NCBI GenBank assembly: GCA_903887845.1
Contig: CAISRC010000047.1
Coordinates: forward strand, 1 to 45,982
Direction: 5' to 3'
From: an uncultured Chlorobiaceae bacterium
Lineage (GTDB): Bacteria; Bacteroidota; Chlorobiia; Chlorobiales; Chlorobiaceae
DNA: 45,982 nt
The first letter of the stretch is position 1, and the number at the start of each line of letters is the position of its first letter. The translations under genes and the position numbers were made by a program. The notes under the pieces are model-generated. The model worked only from the letters and a program-made list of their open reading frames with translations. It did not search any database and was not told where the DNA came from. Positions 7,739-16,247 of the stretch are shown here, piece by piece.

Positions 7739-8191
7739 TTATAAAACAGGTGATTCGGGAGAGGTATTTTCCGGGCTTGAATTTATTTTGGAGGTCATAT
7801 ACAGTATGGCCGCTTTTACATCTTCATCGCTCAGAGATGTGTTACCGCCTCTTGGAGGCATCATGCCGATCTTGCCATCGATTCCTGTAATTGCTTTTTT
7901 AATCATGACATCTTTTCCTTCTGCCATACGTCCATGCCAGGCCTCCTTGTTGCCCAGTTTCGGAGCTCCGGATGACCCTGAATCATGGCAGGAGGCGCAA
8001 TTGGATTCATAGAGAGTCTTGCCTGCAGCAAGCTTCAGGTTGAGTGCGGATTCTTTTGTGGTTTTTGAAGCACTCTCATTATCGGACTGATTTTGAGTGC
8101 TGCACGCACCGAGAAAGAAAAGCCCTGCTATAACAAGTGGCTGAATATGCTTTCGGGATCTGGAAAAATCGTGTTGAGTCGAGGAGGTCAT
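7739..8191 (-). CDS. Class I cytochrome c lipoprotein
   Basis: The 150-aa precursor has a lipobox FLGAC with the acylated Cys30, so it is expected to be anchored to a membrane facing the periplasm. A single haem c site CASCH is at residues 65-69. The axial Met is probably Met111 in GMMPPRGG, as in cytochrome c5/c555-like proteins. A Ser/Glu-rich linker separates the anchor from the haem domain. The start overlaps the stop of the upstream transporter gene by four bases (ATGA at 8188-8191), so the two are coupled. It probably acts as a small electron carrier. The link with a transporter is not explained by known pathways. Confidence 0.85.
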   Translation of the reverse strand: MTSSTQHDFSRSRKHIQPLVIAGLFFLGACSTQNQSDNESASKTTKESALNLKLAAGKTLYESNCASCHDSGSSGAPKLGNKEAWHGRMAEGKDVMIKKAITGIDGKIGMMPPRGGNTSLSDEDVKAAILYMTSKINSSPENTSPESPVL

Positions 8192-10182
8192 ACCTTGATC
8201 GGTAAAATTATAAAGGGAATGCCATGAAGATAGAGGTTCTGCTGTATGGCAAAAACCGTGTAGTTATGGAGCCACCGATCCATCATTGACTCTCTGGAAA
8301 AGACAAGCTGACCCCCGAAAAAGACGATATCCGGAAATTTTTCGGTAATAATAGGAACAAGTTTGTTGACTTCATCAACCACATCGGTACCGATAGAAAA
8401 GTATGCATCGGCATAGTGGCCATGATCTTTCATATAGTCCATATATTTTGAGGTCTCATTCCGAACAAAGCTGCCGAGATTGTCAATTTCATCTGCCCCC
8501 TTGAAGTTTCCGGCATCAATAGAACCTATTTCAACAAAAACATAATTTTTGTAGTTGTTTCCGAAAAGACGGAACACACTGAACAGCGTATGCAGGCCGA
8601 GTCCGTTAAAGCCGTTCACCAGTATCGCTGCGGTTTTGCCTTTCGGGTCATACACCGGGGCCGGACTGGATTGATCGCTCTCCCGGTCGTGAACGTCCGA
8701 GCCGCTCAGCACCGCTGCTTCAACAATAACATCAAGCCGTTTCAGAATATGTTCGGTCTTGTTGTAATGATTCTTGATATAAAAAGCACCCATGACCAGA
8801 AGACCGGTAATCAGAATGGTCATCCACCCCCCTTCATTAAACTTGAGAATCAGCACTGAAATCAAAATAAAGGTCGTCAGTGTCAATCCTATGCCATTGA
8901 TCATCAGCTTGCGCAGCCACCTCTTTTCCGAATTTCGTTTCTCCCACCAGTGCTTGACCATGCCGAGCTGTGAGAGCGTAAAGGTGATAAACACATTGAT
9001 ACTGTAAAGCACGATCAGAAAATCAACGGATCCATGAGAGGCAAGCATCATGATGAGAGAGGCAAAGCCCATGACTAAAATGCCTTTTTCTGTCACCAGC
9101 CGGTCACTCAGCATGGCAAAGCGTGTGGGCAGCCATTTGTCGAGCGCCATATTTGCCAGCACTCTCGGCCCGTCAAGAAAGCCGGTCTGTGCGGCAATAA
9201 AGAGCAGAACTGCTTCTGAGAACAGAGTGACCCACACAAACGCAACGCCGCTATAGCCGCCCCATGACGAGGTTATACCCTCGAACAAAATGGCATTCAT
9301 GGTCTTGCCCGGCGTATCCTGGACATCAAACAGAATATAGGCGAGCATCAGCCCCATAACCGTGAGGGAGAGAGAGAGCGCCATGTATTTCATGGTTTTT
9401 TTTGCCGTCTCAACTTTCGGGTCACGCAAAACAGGAAGACCGTTACTGACCGCTTCAATACCGGTAAAGGTACCGGCACCGAGACTGTAGGCTTTCAGAA
9501 CCAGAAAAAGCACCCCGAAAACGCCGAGGGTGTTAAATGAACTGGTGAGCTCACGACCCGTCTCATGATAGACCATGCCAAAGTTTGCAAGATGGGTAAT
9601 GACCGCATAAACAATAACAATGAGGTGTGTCGCCACAAAAAGCAGGAAAACAGGAACAAGGGGCATAACAGCCTCCTTGATTCCCCGAAGGTTCAGAATA
9701 AGCAGCACACCAACCCCGAACACGGCAAACCAGAGTTTATAACCGATAAGGCTGATGGGAAGAAAGCTGAAAATGGCGTCGGCACCGCTGGCAATCGATA
9801 TGGTAATGGTCAGGATGTAATCGATCAGTAAAGCGCTACCTGAAATAACTCCCATTTCAGGAGAAAGGAGTTTGCTGGCCACGAGATAACCTCCGCCGCC
9901 ATGAGGAAAGAGTTCGATGATATGAGAATAACTTGCCGCGATAATCAGAATGGTGATTCCTGTTCCTATGGCGACAAAAATGCCAAGTGTCGGATGTCCC
10001 TGAAGAGCCTTGAAGGCTTCAGCAGGTCCATAACAGGATGAGGAAAGGCCATCTGAACCGAGTCCCACCCATGCAAGAAAAGCGGAGAGTGCGAGTTGGT
10101 GGAAAATGTTGCGCTCACGAAAATCTCTCGCCCCGCCAAGAAGAAATGTTTTAACCGGTCTGAATGCCTTATTGACAGCCAT
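8188..10182 (-). CDS. APC-superfamily transporter, KimA-like (amino acid or potassium permease)
   Basis: The 664-aa protein has about twelve hydrophobic segments in the first 470 residues. APC motifs include GLGSDGLSSSCYGPAEA near the N-terminus and PHGGGGYLVASKLL. A soluble C-terminal domain of about 180 residues follows, starting near NGFNGLGLHT. This layout resembles the KimA/YdaO group of high-affinity potassium importers and related amino acid permeases. The ATG at 10180-10182 is preferred over the upstream TTG, though neither has a clear ribosome binding site. It is the first gene of a two-gene unit with the cytochrome c lipoprotein. Substrate specificity cannot be assigned from sequence alone. 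Confidence 0.75.
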   Translation of the reverse strand: MAVNKAFRPVKTFLLGGARDFRERNIFHQLALSAFLAWVGLGSDGLSSSCYGPAEAFKALQGHPTLGIFVAIGTGITILIIAASYSHIIELFPHGGGGYLVASKLLSPEMGVISGSALLIDYILTITISIASGADAIFSFLPISLIGYKLWFAVFGVGVLLILNLRGIKEAVMPLVPVFLLFVATHLIVIVYAVITHLANFGMVYHETGRELTSSFNTLGVFGVLFLVLKAYSLGAGTFTGIEAVSNGLPVLRDPKVETAKKTMKYMALSLSLTVMGLMLAYILFDVQDTPGKTMNAILFEGITSSWGGYSGVAFVWVTLFSEAVLLFIAAQTGFLDGPRVLANMALDKWLPTRFAMLSDRLVTEKGILVMGFASLIMMLASHGSVDFLIVLYSINVFITFTLSQLGMVKHWWEKRNSEKRWLRKLMINGIGLTLTTFILISVLILKFNEGGWMTILITGLLVMGAFYIKNHYNKTEHILKRLDVIVEAAVLSGSDVHDRESDQSSPAPVYDPKGKTAAILVNGFNGLGLHTLFSVFRLFGNNYKNYVFVEIGSIDAGNFKGADEIDNLGSFVRNETSKYMDYMKDHGHYADAYFSIGTDVVDEVNKLVPIITEKFPDIVFFGGQLVFSRESMMDRWLHNYTVFAIQQNLYLHGIPFIILPIKV

Positions 10183-10706
10183 AATGAACAAAATGGATTA
10201 AAGCCGGGAATATGATGTAATTCTCTGCACGCCGGTATCATACTCCTGCAAAAAAAATGCAAAACGCGGGCAATTTAAACCGCCTTCGAGTGAAAAAGAT
10301 AACGAATGAACGCTAAAGAACATCTTGCAAAAAACAAGGGTATAGTAGAAAAAGTATTGAATTTTGCAAAGGTACATTCCTTTTTCTCCAGCATGTTGCC
10401 TCACCAATAGCGAGAATATCAGCGGCTTCATGAAGAGATTTCGATGAGGCGAGAATCCCTCAAATATGAGTTTCTTCAATCAGATCAAGGGTTATGGGAT
10501 CACCAATGCGCTACCGGATGAGTTTTAGAAGACTATGGAATCCGGAAGAAGAGTCATACTGTTTAAATTTTTTAGCGATTCACCAAAAATAATTGTAGTT
10601 TTTTAATAGTTGTGAATTGTTAGTATCCTTGCGAGAGTTGTTCATGAGTTGCAGCGTTAATTTATTTTCTGCGGGATACTAATGGAAAGGGGTATCTTAT
10701 AGTACA
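10183..10706. other. 524-base intergenic region, AT-rich, with a possible decayed reading frame
   Basis: No intact gene is visible. At 10466 a short plus-strand frame opens with MSFFNQIKGYGITNALPDEF, is stopped by TAG at 10526-10528 and continues as KTMESGRRVILFKFF. It reads like protein and may be the remnant of a lost gene. It is not assigned to a family. The region also holds the promoters of the divergent transporter and secreted-protein genes, but no convincing promoter pair was identified. Confidence 0.35.
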
Positions 10707-11168
10707 ATGAAAAAAGTTTTCACTATTGTAATTTTAAGCACCTTCATTCTACTTCGCTACGTATCCGCCAGCGCTGAGTTTCTTACAGGGAATATTGGGT
10801 CGAGCGGGGGTAACATCTCTCTTGCCGGTAACTTGTGGTATTCCAGCTTTCTGGACTTGAAAACACCTCGTGACTTTAAGAAGGGTGAGGAAATAAAGAT
10901 TAAACTGTTGGGCAGAGCCCAGTGGGTTTATGTCAGATTGCTTCCCTGCGGTGTAGCTTCCACCTGTTCAACCGGGATGATGGATAATAAATTTTATGTT
11001 CCACCAGGAAGAGTGATCACTATAAAACTTCATCGGGATTACCCGCACACCCAGCAAGTATCTGTCCACTCTGGATTCGAAGTGTTTGATAAATTCCTGA
11101 ATATTTTCAATGGCCATGCCGACATTGCCAGTGTAGAGGTCTCGATGGAAAAAATAGTGCCCCCCTGA
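10707..11168 (+). CDS. Secreted protein of unknown function (153 aa)
   Basis: The N-terminus MKKVFTIVILSTFILLRYVS is a signal peptide, probably cut near SASA/EF. The mature part of about 130 residues is mostly predicted beta strand and contains two Cys in LPCGVASTC that could form a disulfide. I do not recognise the family. The composition fits an exported beta-sandwich protein. It stands alone on the plus strand, with unrelated genes on both sides. The ATG is the only good start. A purine-rich AAAGGGG lies rather far upstream. Confidence 0.6.
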   Translation: MKKVFTIVILSTFILLRYVSASAEFLTGNIGSSGGNISLAGNLWYSSFLDLKTPRDFKKGEEIKIKLLGRAQWVYVRLLPCGVASTCSTGMMDNKFYVPPGRVITIKLHRDYPHTQQVSVHSGFEVFDKFLNIFNGHADIASVEVSMEKIVPP

Positions 11169-11244
11169 ATACATTCCGGCCCGGTGCTCAATTTCTTTAC
11201 TCCAGACTTGACAACACCTCTTCTGCCGCCTCTCCTCCTCCTGC

Positions 11245-11356
11245 CTATACGACTCAGTGAACCAGTAAAAACAAGTCGTTCAGCTTCACCGATCTCATAC
11301 AAAGAGAACTTTATACGTGATGAGCCGATATAAAGGGATATGATTTTTATTGCCAC
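11245..11356 (-). pseudogene. ackA: Acetate kinase N-terminal remnant
   Basis: On the minus strand, a frame starting at GTG 11354-11356 reads AIKIISLYIGSSRIKFSLYE and then AERLVFTGSLSRIG. This matches the start of acetate/propionate kinases (pattern ILVINxGSSSxKxxLxE...GxxxRIG) over about 35 residues. After that the frame becomes a Gly/Arg-rich stretch with no similarity, and no other part of the kinase is seen. It is probably the leftover of a deleted gene. The match is short, so chance resemblance is not excluded. Confidence 0.45.
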
Positions 11357-11476
11357 AAAATATTTGCTTTAATAATTAAAGTTACTTTAAAAAATAAAGT
11401 ATATTGATTTTAAGGAAAAATGGTAACAATCAGCATAACAGAAACGATTTTTCCGTTATCTGAAGTAATACCAGTA

Positions 11477-11501
11477 GTAACGTTTGATCTTCTTACGTTA
11501 C
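11477..11501. promoter_or_regulatory. Perfect 7-bp inverted repeat, candidate operator
   Basis: GTAACGT at 11477-11483 is matched by ACGTTAC at 11495-11501 across an 11-base spacer, giving an 18-base centre-to-centre distance. That is typical of a site contacted by a dimeric helix-turn-helix protein on one face of the helix. It lies 30 bases upstream of the small Nif11-like gene. Confidence 0.4.
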
Positions 11502-11531
11502 AACATGCGAACAAATAAGGCGGGGTGGATT

Positions 11532-11774
11532 ATGTCACTTGATCATGCAAAAAAATCTCTCACCGAAAAGCTGAAATCTGACGAAGATTTTCGGGCGCGT
11601 GTAGCAAACTACATCCTTTACCACGGCTTTTCTGACGATTTGAAGAATATCAAGAAAGAAAATCTGACGCAACGCCATGACGAAAATGGATATTTCTCTT
11701 CTTTATCCACGCATAATGGTGATAAAAGTTACAATTCCGACAGCTTGCAGGGATATGAGTTTTGGGCTGGCTAA
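11532..11774 (+). CDS. Small Nif11-like protein (80 aa)
   Basis: The ATG at 11532 is chosen because GGGGTGG lies five bases upstream. Earlier starts lack such a site. The N-terminal part, MSLDHAKKSLTEKLKSDEDF followed by RARV and HGFSDDLKNIKKENL, resembles the Nif11 domain (a short helical unit ending in a GF/GY hydrophobic turn). Nif11 proteins occur near nitrogen fixation genes or as leader peptides of ribosomal natural products. The C-terminal 35 residues are Ser/Asn/Tyr-rich and end GYEFWAG. No double-Gly cleavage site and no modifying enzyme are visible nearby, so the leader-peptide idea is only suggestive. The gene is followed after 59 bases by another small gene. Confidence 0.5.
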   Translation: MSLDHAKKSLTEKLKSDEDFRARVANYILYHGFSDDLKNIKKENLTQRHDENGYFSSLSTHNGDKSYNSDSLQGYEFWAG

Positions 11775-11833
11775 ACGTTATTATTTCGACTAACTACATC
11801 TCTGCTGCGGGGATGCTTTATTTGGAGAACATT

Positions 11834-12055
11834 ATGAACAAAAAAATCTGGTTGACCTTAGGTATTGCAGGGATGCTTCTCGGTAGCCCCTCTGTTGATG
11901 CCCAGGCGAAAGTTGATGTTCGTGTTGGCATTAATCTGGGGAACAGCAGGACGCACCATTATCATCGCAAACATTGGAACAAGAGGAATTGGCACAGTGA
12001 CGCAAGAAAGCGGCACCACGATATCAAGCATCGGAAATCTGCATCGAGACGATAG
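11834..12055 (+). CDS. Small secreted His/Arg-rich protein (73 aa)
   Basis: Translation from ATG 11834 (GGAG seven bases upstream) gives a signal peptide MNKKIWLTLGIAGMLLGSPS, probably cut after VDAQA. The mature peptide is about 50 residues. Its second half is strongly basic, with clusters such as HHYHRKHW and KRHHDIKHRK, and it holds nine His plus many Arg and Lys. This composition suggests metal or polyanion binding in the periplasm, but no family is recognised. It lies downstream of the Nif11-like gene on the same strand and may share its transcript. Confidence 0.55.
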   Translation: MNKKIWLTLGIAGMLLGSPSVDAQAKVDVRVGINLGNSRTHHYHRKHWNKRNWHSDARKRHHDIKHRKSASRR

Positions 12056-12160
12056 TTAAACAAACAACGAAACCCGCTGATCAGGAATCTTTCGTAGCTT
12101 CAGGAATCATTTCTGTGCCACGGAAGATTTACTGAGTTAAACCTTTATCAACAGAGTCCC

Positions 12161-15085
12161 ATGATCAAAAAGAAGCTTCAAAGTAATGCCCTCCTGCAGG
12201 CAGTTGAGCCCTCTTTCCCGATCGTTGGTATCGGTGCTTCAGCAGGAGGGCTTGAAGCACTTGAAATTTTGTTGAGAAATATTCCGGATAAATGTGGTGC
12301 CGCCTTTGTGATTGTTCAGCATCTTGACCCGACACACAAGGATATGATGGTTGAATTGCTTCAGCGGGTTACAGCTATGCCGGTCGTTCAGGTCTGCGAT
12401 CGCCTGAAAATTAAGCCGGATCATGTTTATGTGATTCCTCCGAACAAGAATATGTCTCTGCTGCACGGAATATTACATCTGCTTGATTCTGGAGAGCCTC
12501 GAGGTCTTCGTCTGCCCATTGATTTCTTTTTTCGCTCGCTTGCTGATGATCTGCATCAGCAAAGCATTGGTCTCATTCTTTCAGGCATGGGTTCCGATGG
12601 AACTCTTGGATTGCTTGCTATAAAAGAGAAAGGTGGCGGAATTTTTGTGCAGGATCCCTCATCAGCCAAATTTGACGGAATGCCTCGAAGCGCCATTGCT
12701 GCCTGTACGCCTGACATCATCGCACCTGTTGAAGAACTGCCGCGCAAACTCCTTGCCTATCTCGGGCATGTTCACTTTGTTGTAAAAAAGGATATTCCGT
12801 TGGCAGAAAAAGTACTGAGCGGTCTTGAGAAAGTGGTGATTCTTTTACGACTCCAGACGGGTCATGATTTTTCGCTTTATAAAAAAAGCACCATCTACCG
12901 CCGTATTGAACGACGCATGGGTATTCATCAGATTGAAAAAATTGCTGACTATGTCCATTTTCTGCAGGAAAACCCCCATGAAACTGATCTGCTGTTCAAG
13001 GAACTGCTGATAGGGGTTACGTGTTTTTTTCGCGATCCGGCAGTGTGGGAATCGTTGAAACTCAAGGGAATCCTGTCACTTCTGGCAGCCCGACCAGCCG
13101 GAGGTGCCATACGGGCCTGGGTGGTCGGCTGTTCTACGGGTGAGGAAGCCTTTTCCCTGGCAATCATATTCAAGGAGGCTATTGAAACACTCACACCTTC
13201 CGGAAATTTTAAACTGCAGATATTTGCAACAGACCTTGATAACGATGCTATCGACAAGGCCCGCTCAGGATGCTTTCCCCTGAAAATTGCAACTGAAGTT
13301 TCTGACGAAAGGCTGCGACGATTCTTTGAACTGGATGATCATGGCTACAGGATATCGCGCGAGATCCGTGAAATGGTAGTCTTTGCTCATCAGAATGTTA
13401 TCATGGATCCCCCTTTCTCCAAGCTTGATATTCTGGTTTGCCGGAATCTGCTGATTTATTTGGAGCCGGAGCTGCAGAAAAAGCTTTTTCCTCTTTTTCA
13501 TTACAGTCTGAATCCCGGAGGTATTCTTTTGTTGGGGAATGCCGAGAGTCTGGGTTCATTTACCCATCTGTTTAAGCCGCTTGACAGTAAAACACGACTT
13601 TTCAGTCGCCTTCAAGGGGTTCGTACGGAGTCCGCTGCTTTATCCTTTTCGTTTGCTCACACGCAACCCGCACTTTCGGATGTTACCGTCGATCAACCCA
13701 TGCCAAAAACTTCCGCACTCAATTTGCAGACCTTGACCGATCAGCTCCTCCTTGAATATTATACTCCTGCCGCAGTGCTGACCAATGATAAAGGCGATAT
13801 CATCTATATCAGTGGTCATACGGGTAAATATCTTGAGCCCGCAGCAGGAAAGGCCAATTGGAACATTTTTGCCATGGCGCGCGAAGGGCTTCGCTTTGAA
13901 CTGAGTATCATGTTCGGGAGTGTGCTCCGTCACAAAGGAACTGTTACCAAAAGAGGTCTGAATGTCATTGCGAGCGGAGTAACACAAACGTTTAATCTGT
14001 CGATTACGTTGCTTGAAAAACCTGATGCTTTGCAGGGACTCGTTTTGATTGTTTTTATTGATGTCGAAAGCCTTGCCTCTGCGACATTACAATATCCGGC
14101 CTCTTCTGCGGAGATTGGAAAAACCAGTCAGGAATTGCTTGAGCAGGAACTGAGTCAGGCAAGGGATGAGATTGTGTGTATCCGGGAAGAGATGCAGACT
14201 TCTCAGGAAGAGCTTAAATCCAACAATGAAGAGATACAGTCGACTAACGAAGAATTACAGAGCGCTAACGAGGAGCTGACCACCTCCAAGGAGGAGATGC
14301 AGTCCATGAATGAGGAACTGCAGACAGTGAACCACGAACTACAGTCGAAGGTGAGTGACTTGTCGCAGGCGAACAATGATTTAAAAAACCTGCTGAACAG
14401 TACTGACATTGCGACACTGTTTCTTGATGATGAACTCAACATTCGACGTTTCACCACAAGGACGGCATCCATTATAAAACTGATTGCCAGTGATGTAGGA
14501 CGTCCCATAACCGATATTGTGACCGATTTACAGTATCCTGCTTTGGCTGAAGATGCCAGTGAGGTTCGTCGTAGCCTGGTGTTTAGTGAAAAAGAGGTTC
14601 CGGCAAGTGACGGCCGCTGGTTTACGGTAAAAATTATGCCCTACCGTACCCATGAAAACCAGATTGACGGACTGGTGATCACCTTCAGCGATATTAGTGT
14701 CGCCAAAAAGCTTGAAGAGAGTCTTCGGGAAACTGAAAACCGTTTCCGGGCTGCAATTGAAAGTTCGGGTATCATCGTTGCGGCTGTTGACAAGGAGTTC
14801 CGCTATATCTGGCTTGACGATCCTCAGCATGAGTTTCATGCACCGGATTCGATTGGAAGACGGGATGATGAGCTTCCTGATATGCAGAACGCGGCTGAAC
14901 TTATGGAGGTCAAGCGAAAAGTGCTGGCGACAGGTGATACGGTACACCGGGATTTGACCGTAACAGTGGCAAACGGTTCTCTCCGCTACTATGAACTCAT
15001 TGCCAGGCCGCAGCGAAATGCAGGAGGTGAAATAATTGGCGTGATCACTGTTGCTGCCAGACAACACAGCCCGCAAAGAGGCTGA
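12161..15085 (+). CDS. CheB-CheR fusion with coiled coil and two PAS domains
   Basis: This 974-aa protein joins a CheB methylesterase domain (about 18-205) to a CheR methyltransferase domain (about 215-485). The esterase has catalytic Ser27 in GIGASAGG, His54 in VQHLDPTH and Asp146 in GMGSDGT. The methyltransferase has the SAM motif GCSTGEEA at 323-330 and VCRNLLIYL near 430. A long Glu/Gln/Asn-rich coiled coil (about 655-745) with repeats like EELQSANEEL follows, then two PAS domains (about 745-850 and 855-965). CheB and CheR remove or add methyl groups on chemoreceptor glutamates. There is no C-terminal kinase, unlike many larger fusions. No receptor, CheA or CheW is in the window, so the substrate is unknown. 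A PAS-winged-helix gene follows 124 bases downstream and may be a partner. Confidence 0.85.
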   Translation: MIKKKLQSNALLQAVEPSFPIVGIGASAGGLEALEILLRNIPDKCGAAFVIVQHLDPTHKDMMVELLQRVTAMPVVQVCDRLKIKPDHVYVIPPNKNMSLLHGILHLLDSGEPRGLRLPIDFFFRSLADDLHQQSIGLILSGMGSDGTLGLLAIKEKGGGIFVQDPSSAKFDGMPRSAIAACTPDIIAPVEELPRKLLAYLGHVHFVVKKDIPLAEKVLSGLEKVVILLRLQTGHDFSLYKKSTIYRRIERRMGIHQIEKIADYVHFLQENPHETDLLFKELLIGVTCFFRDPAVWESLKLKGILSLLAARPAGGAIRAWVVGCSTGEEAFSLAIIFKEAIETLTPSGNFKLQIFATDLDNDAIDKARSGCFPLKIATEVSDERLRRFFELDDHGYRISREIREMVVFAHQNVIMDPPFSKLDILVCRNLLIYLEPELQKKLFPLFHYSLNPGGILLLGNAESLGSFTHLFKPLDSKTRLFSRLQGVRTESAALSFSFAHTQPALSDVTVDQPMPKTSALNLQTLTDQLLLEYYTPAAVLTNDKGDIIYISGHTGKYLEPAAGKANWNIFAMAREGLRFELSIMFGSVLRHKGTVTKRGLNVIASGVTQTFNLSITLLEKPDALQGLVLIVFIDVESLASATLQYPASSAEIGKTSQELLEQELSQARDEIVCIREEMQTSQEELKSNNEEIQSTNEELQSANEELTTSKEEMQSMNEELQTVNHELQSKVSDLSQANNDLKNLLNSTDIATLFLDDELNIRRFTTRTASIIKLIASDVGRPITDIVTDLQYPALAEDASEVRRSLVFSEKEVPASDGRWFTVKIMPYRTHENQIDGLVITFSDISVAKKLEESLRETENRFRAAIESSGIIVAAVDKEFRYIWLDDPQHEFHAPDSIGRRDDELPDMQNAAELMEVKRKVLATGDTVHRDLTVTVANGSLRYYELIARPQRNAGGEIIGVITVAARQHSPQRG

Positions 15086-15209
15086 GAGTGCTTTGTCCCT
15101 TGATGCTCATGGAAAAATTAGTAAGGGAAATTGGCAAACGGAAAGTATTTTTTGTTTTTTATACGGACGTCTGAGTGTTATAAATCTGCAGAAATAAGAA
15201 AAGCGTTTC

Positions 15210-16190
15210 ATGACAAAGAACAGAGCCCTTTTGGAGGATTTAACCGCATTGCGCCATCAGGCAGAGACGCACCTCAACACAGAGCAGAAGAAAAAAGATA
15301 TTGATTTCTCCAGTTCGCCTGAGGAGATGCAGCGGGTTATTCATGAACTTGCGGTTCACCAGATTGAGCTTGAGATGCAGCAGGATGAACTGCTTCAGAC
15401 AAGGGCTGAGCTGGAAGAAAGTCTGGAATGCTACACTGATCTTTATGACTTTGCGCCGCTCGGCTATCTGACGCTTACCAGGGAGGGGACGATACGGCAA
15501 GTCAATCTGACAGCGACAAAACTGCTTGGTATAGAACGATCCCTGCTGATAGGCGATCGTTTCGGAAGGTTTGTTTCCCCTGAAGGTCTTCCTGCTTTTA
15601 ACGATCTGCTGGCGAGGGTGTTCAGCAAGAGAGAGCACCCATTCTGTGAGGTTATGCTCCTGATTGAAGGAAAGCCTTCCTCTTCTGATACTATGGTATC
15701 TCATGATACCCCTGTTGTACTCATCCATACCGTTCGCATTGATGCAATCCTCAGCAATGACGCTCTGGAATGTCGTGTCGTTGTATCGGACATCAGTATG
15801 CAAAAAAAATTCGAACAGGAGAATACTGTCCTTAAAGCCCGATTAGCTCAAATAGGCATATCAGAGCCAATCGACAAGCCAGTCGGCAGTGCTACTCCCG
15901 ACTTTAACCACCAACTGCTCAATAAAGTTATTCATGCAAGGATACGGTTTGCAGCACTTTCATTTCTTTATTTTGTCAATAAGGCAAGTTTTTTGGAGAT
16001 CAAAAAGCAGGTCAGGACAACGGACGGTAATTTAAGTGTTCACATGCGGATGCTTGAGTCTGCCGAGTATATAAGTTGTGACAGGGAAATTCAGGATCGC
16101 AAGCCTCAAACTATTTACAGCATTACGCCGAAAGGCCATGATGCCTTTTTCAGGTACAAGGCTTCTCTCAGAGCTTTTCTCGGGGCATAA
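15210..16190 (+). CDS. PAS domain protein with C-terminal winged-helix (HTH_34-like)
   Basis: The 326-aa protein starts with a helical segment (HELAVHQIELEMQQDELLQT, about 45-65) of the kind that precedes PAS domains in signalling proteins. A PAS domain follows at about 75-200 (FAPLGYLTLTREGTIRQVN). The last 95 residues resemble a MarR-like winged helix, with FLEIKKQVRTTDGNLSVHMR as the recognition region and a wing ending in YSITPKGHDAFF. It could therefore be a one-component transcription regulator in which PAS senses a signal and the winged helix binds DNA. This pairing is uncommon, since HTH_34 units usually occur alone. It lies downstream of the CheB-CheR-PAS gene on the same strand. Confidence 0.7.
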   Translation: MTKNRALLEDLTALRHQAETHLNTEQKKKDIDFSSSPEEMQRVIHELAVHQIELEMQQDELLQTRAELEESLECYTDLYDFAPLGYLTLTREGTIRQVNLTATKLLGIERSLLIGDRFGRFVSPEGLPAFNDLLARVFSKREHPFCEVMLLIEGKPSSSDTMVSHDTPVVLIHTVRIDAILSNDALECRVVVSDISMQKKFEQENTVLKARLAQIGISEPIDKPVGSATPDFNHQLLNKVIHARIRFAALSFLYFVNKASFLEIKKQVRTTDGNLSVHMRMLESAEYISCDREIQDRKPQTIYSITPKGHDAFFRYKASLRAFLGA

Positions 16191-16247
16191 TCCGCCCTTA
16201 TTACCAAAGACCATTTTAACAAACACGAAAAAAAGGAGAACGTGTAT

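Larger units (their letters stand above)
11169..11531. other. Intergenic region without an intact gene
   Basis: Apart from the acetate kinase remnant (11245-11356), the stretch 11357-11476 is very AT-rich with runs such as TTTAATAATTAAAG and no coding signal. The right end holds an operator-like inverted repeat (11477-11501) and the ribosome binding site of the next gene. Confidence 0.5.

Noticed and set aside
7603-7900. Plus-strand frame downstream of the ygiD-type gene (7684-7890)
   Set aside because: Most of it overlaps the cytochrome c lipoprotein gene on the other strand, which has a clear CxxCH and lipobox. The remaining piece has no ribosome binding site or recognised motif.
12161-15085. 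Evidence that the organism is motile by chemotaxis
   Set aside because: CheB-CheR-PAS fusions occur in non-motile bacteria, and no flagellar, receptor or CheA gene is present in the window.
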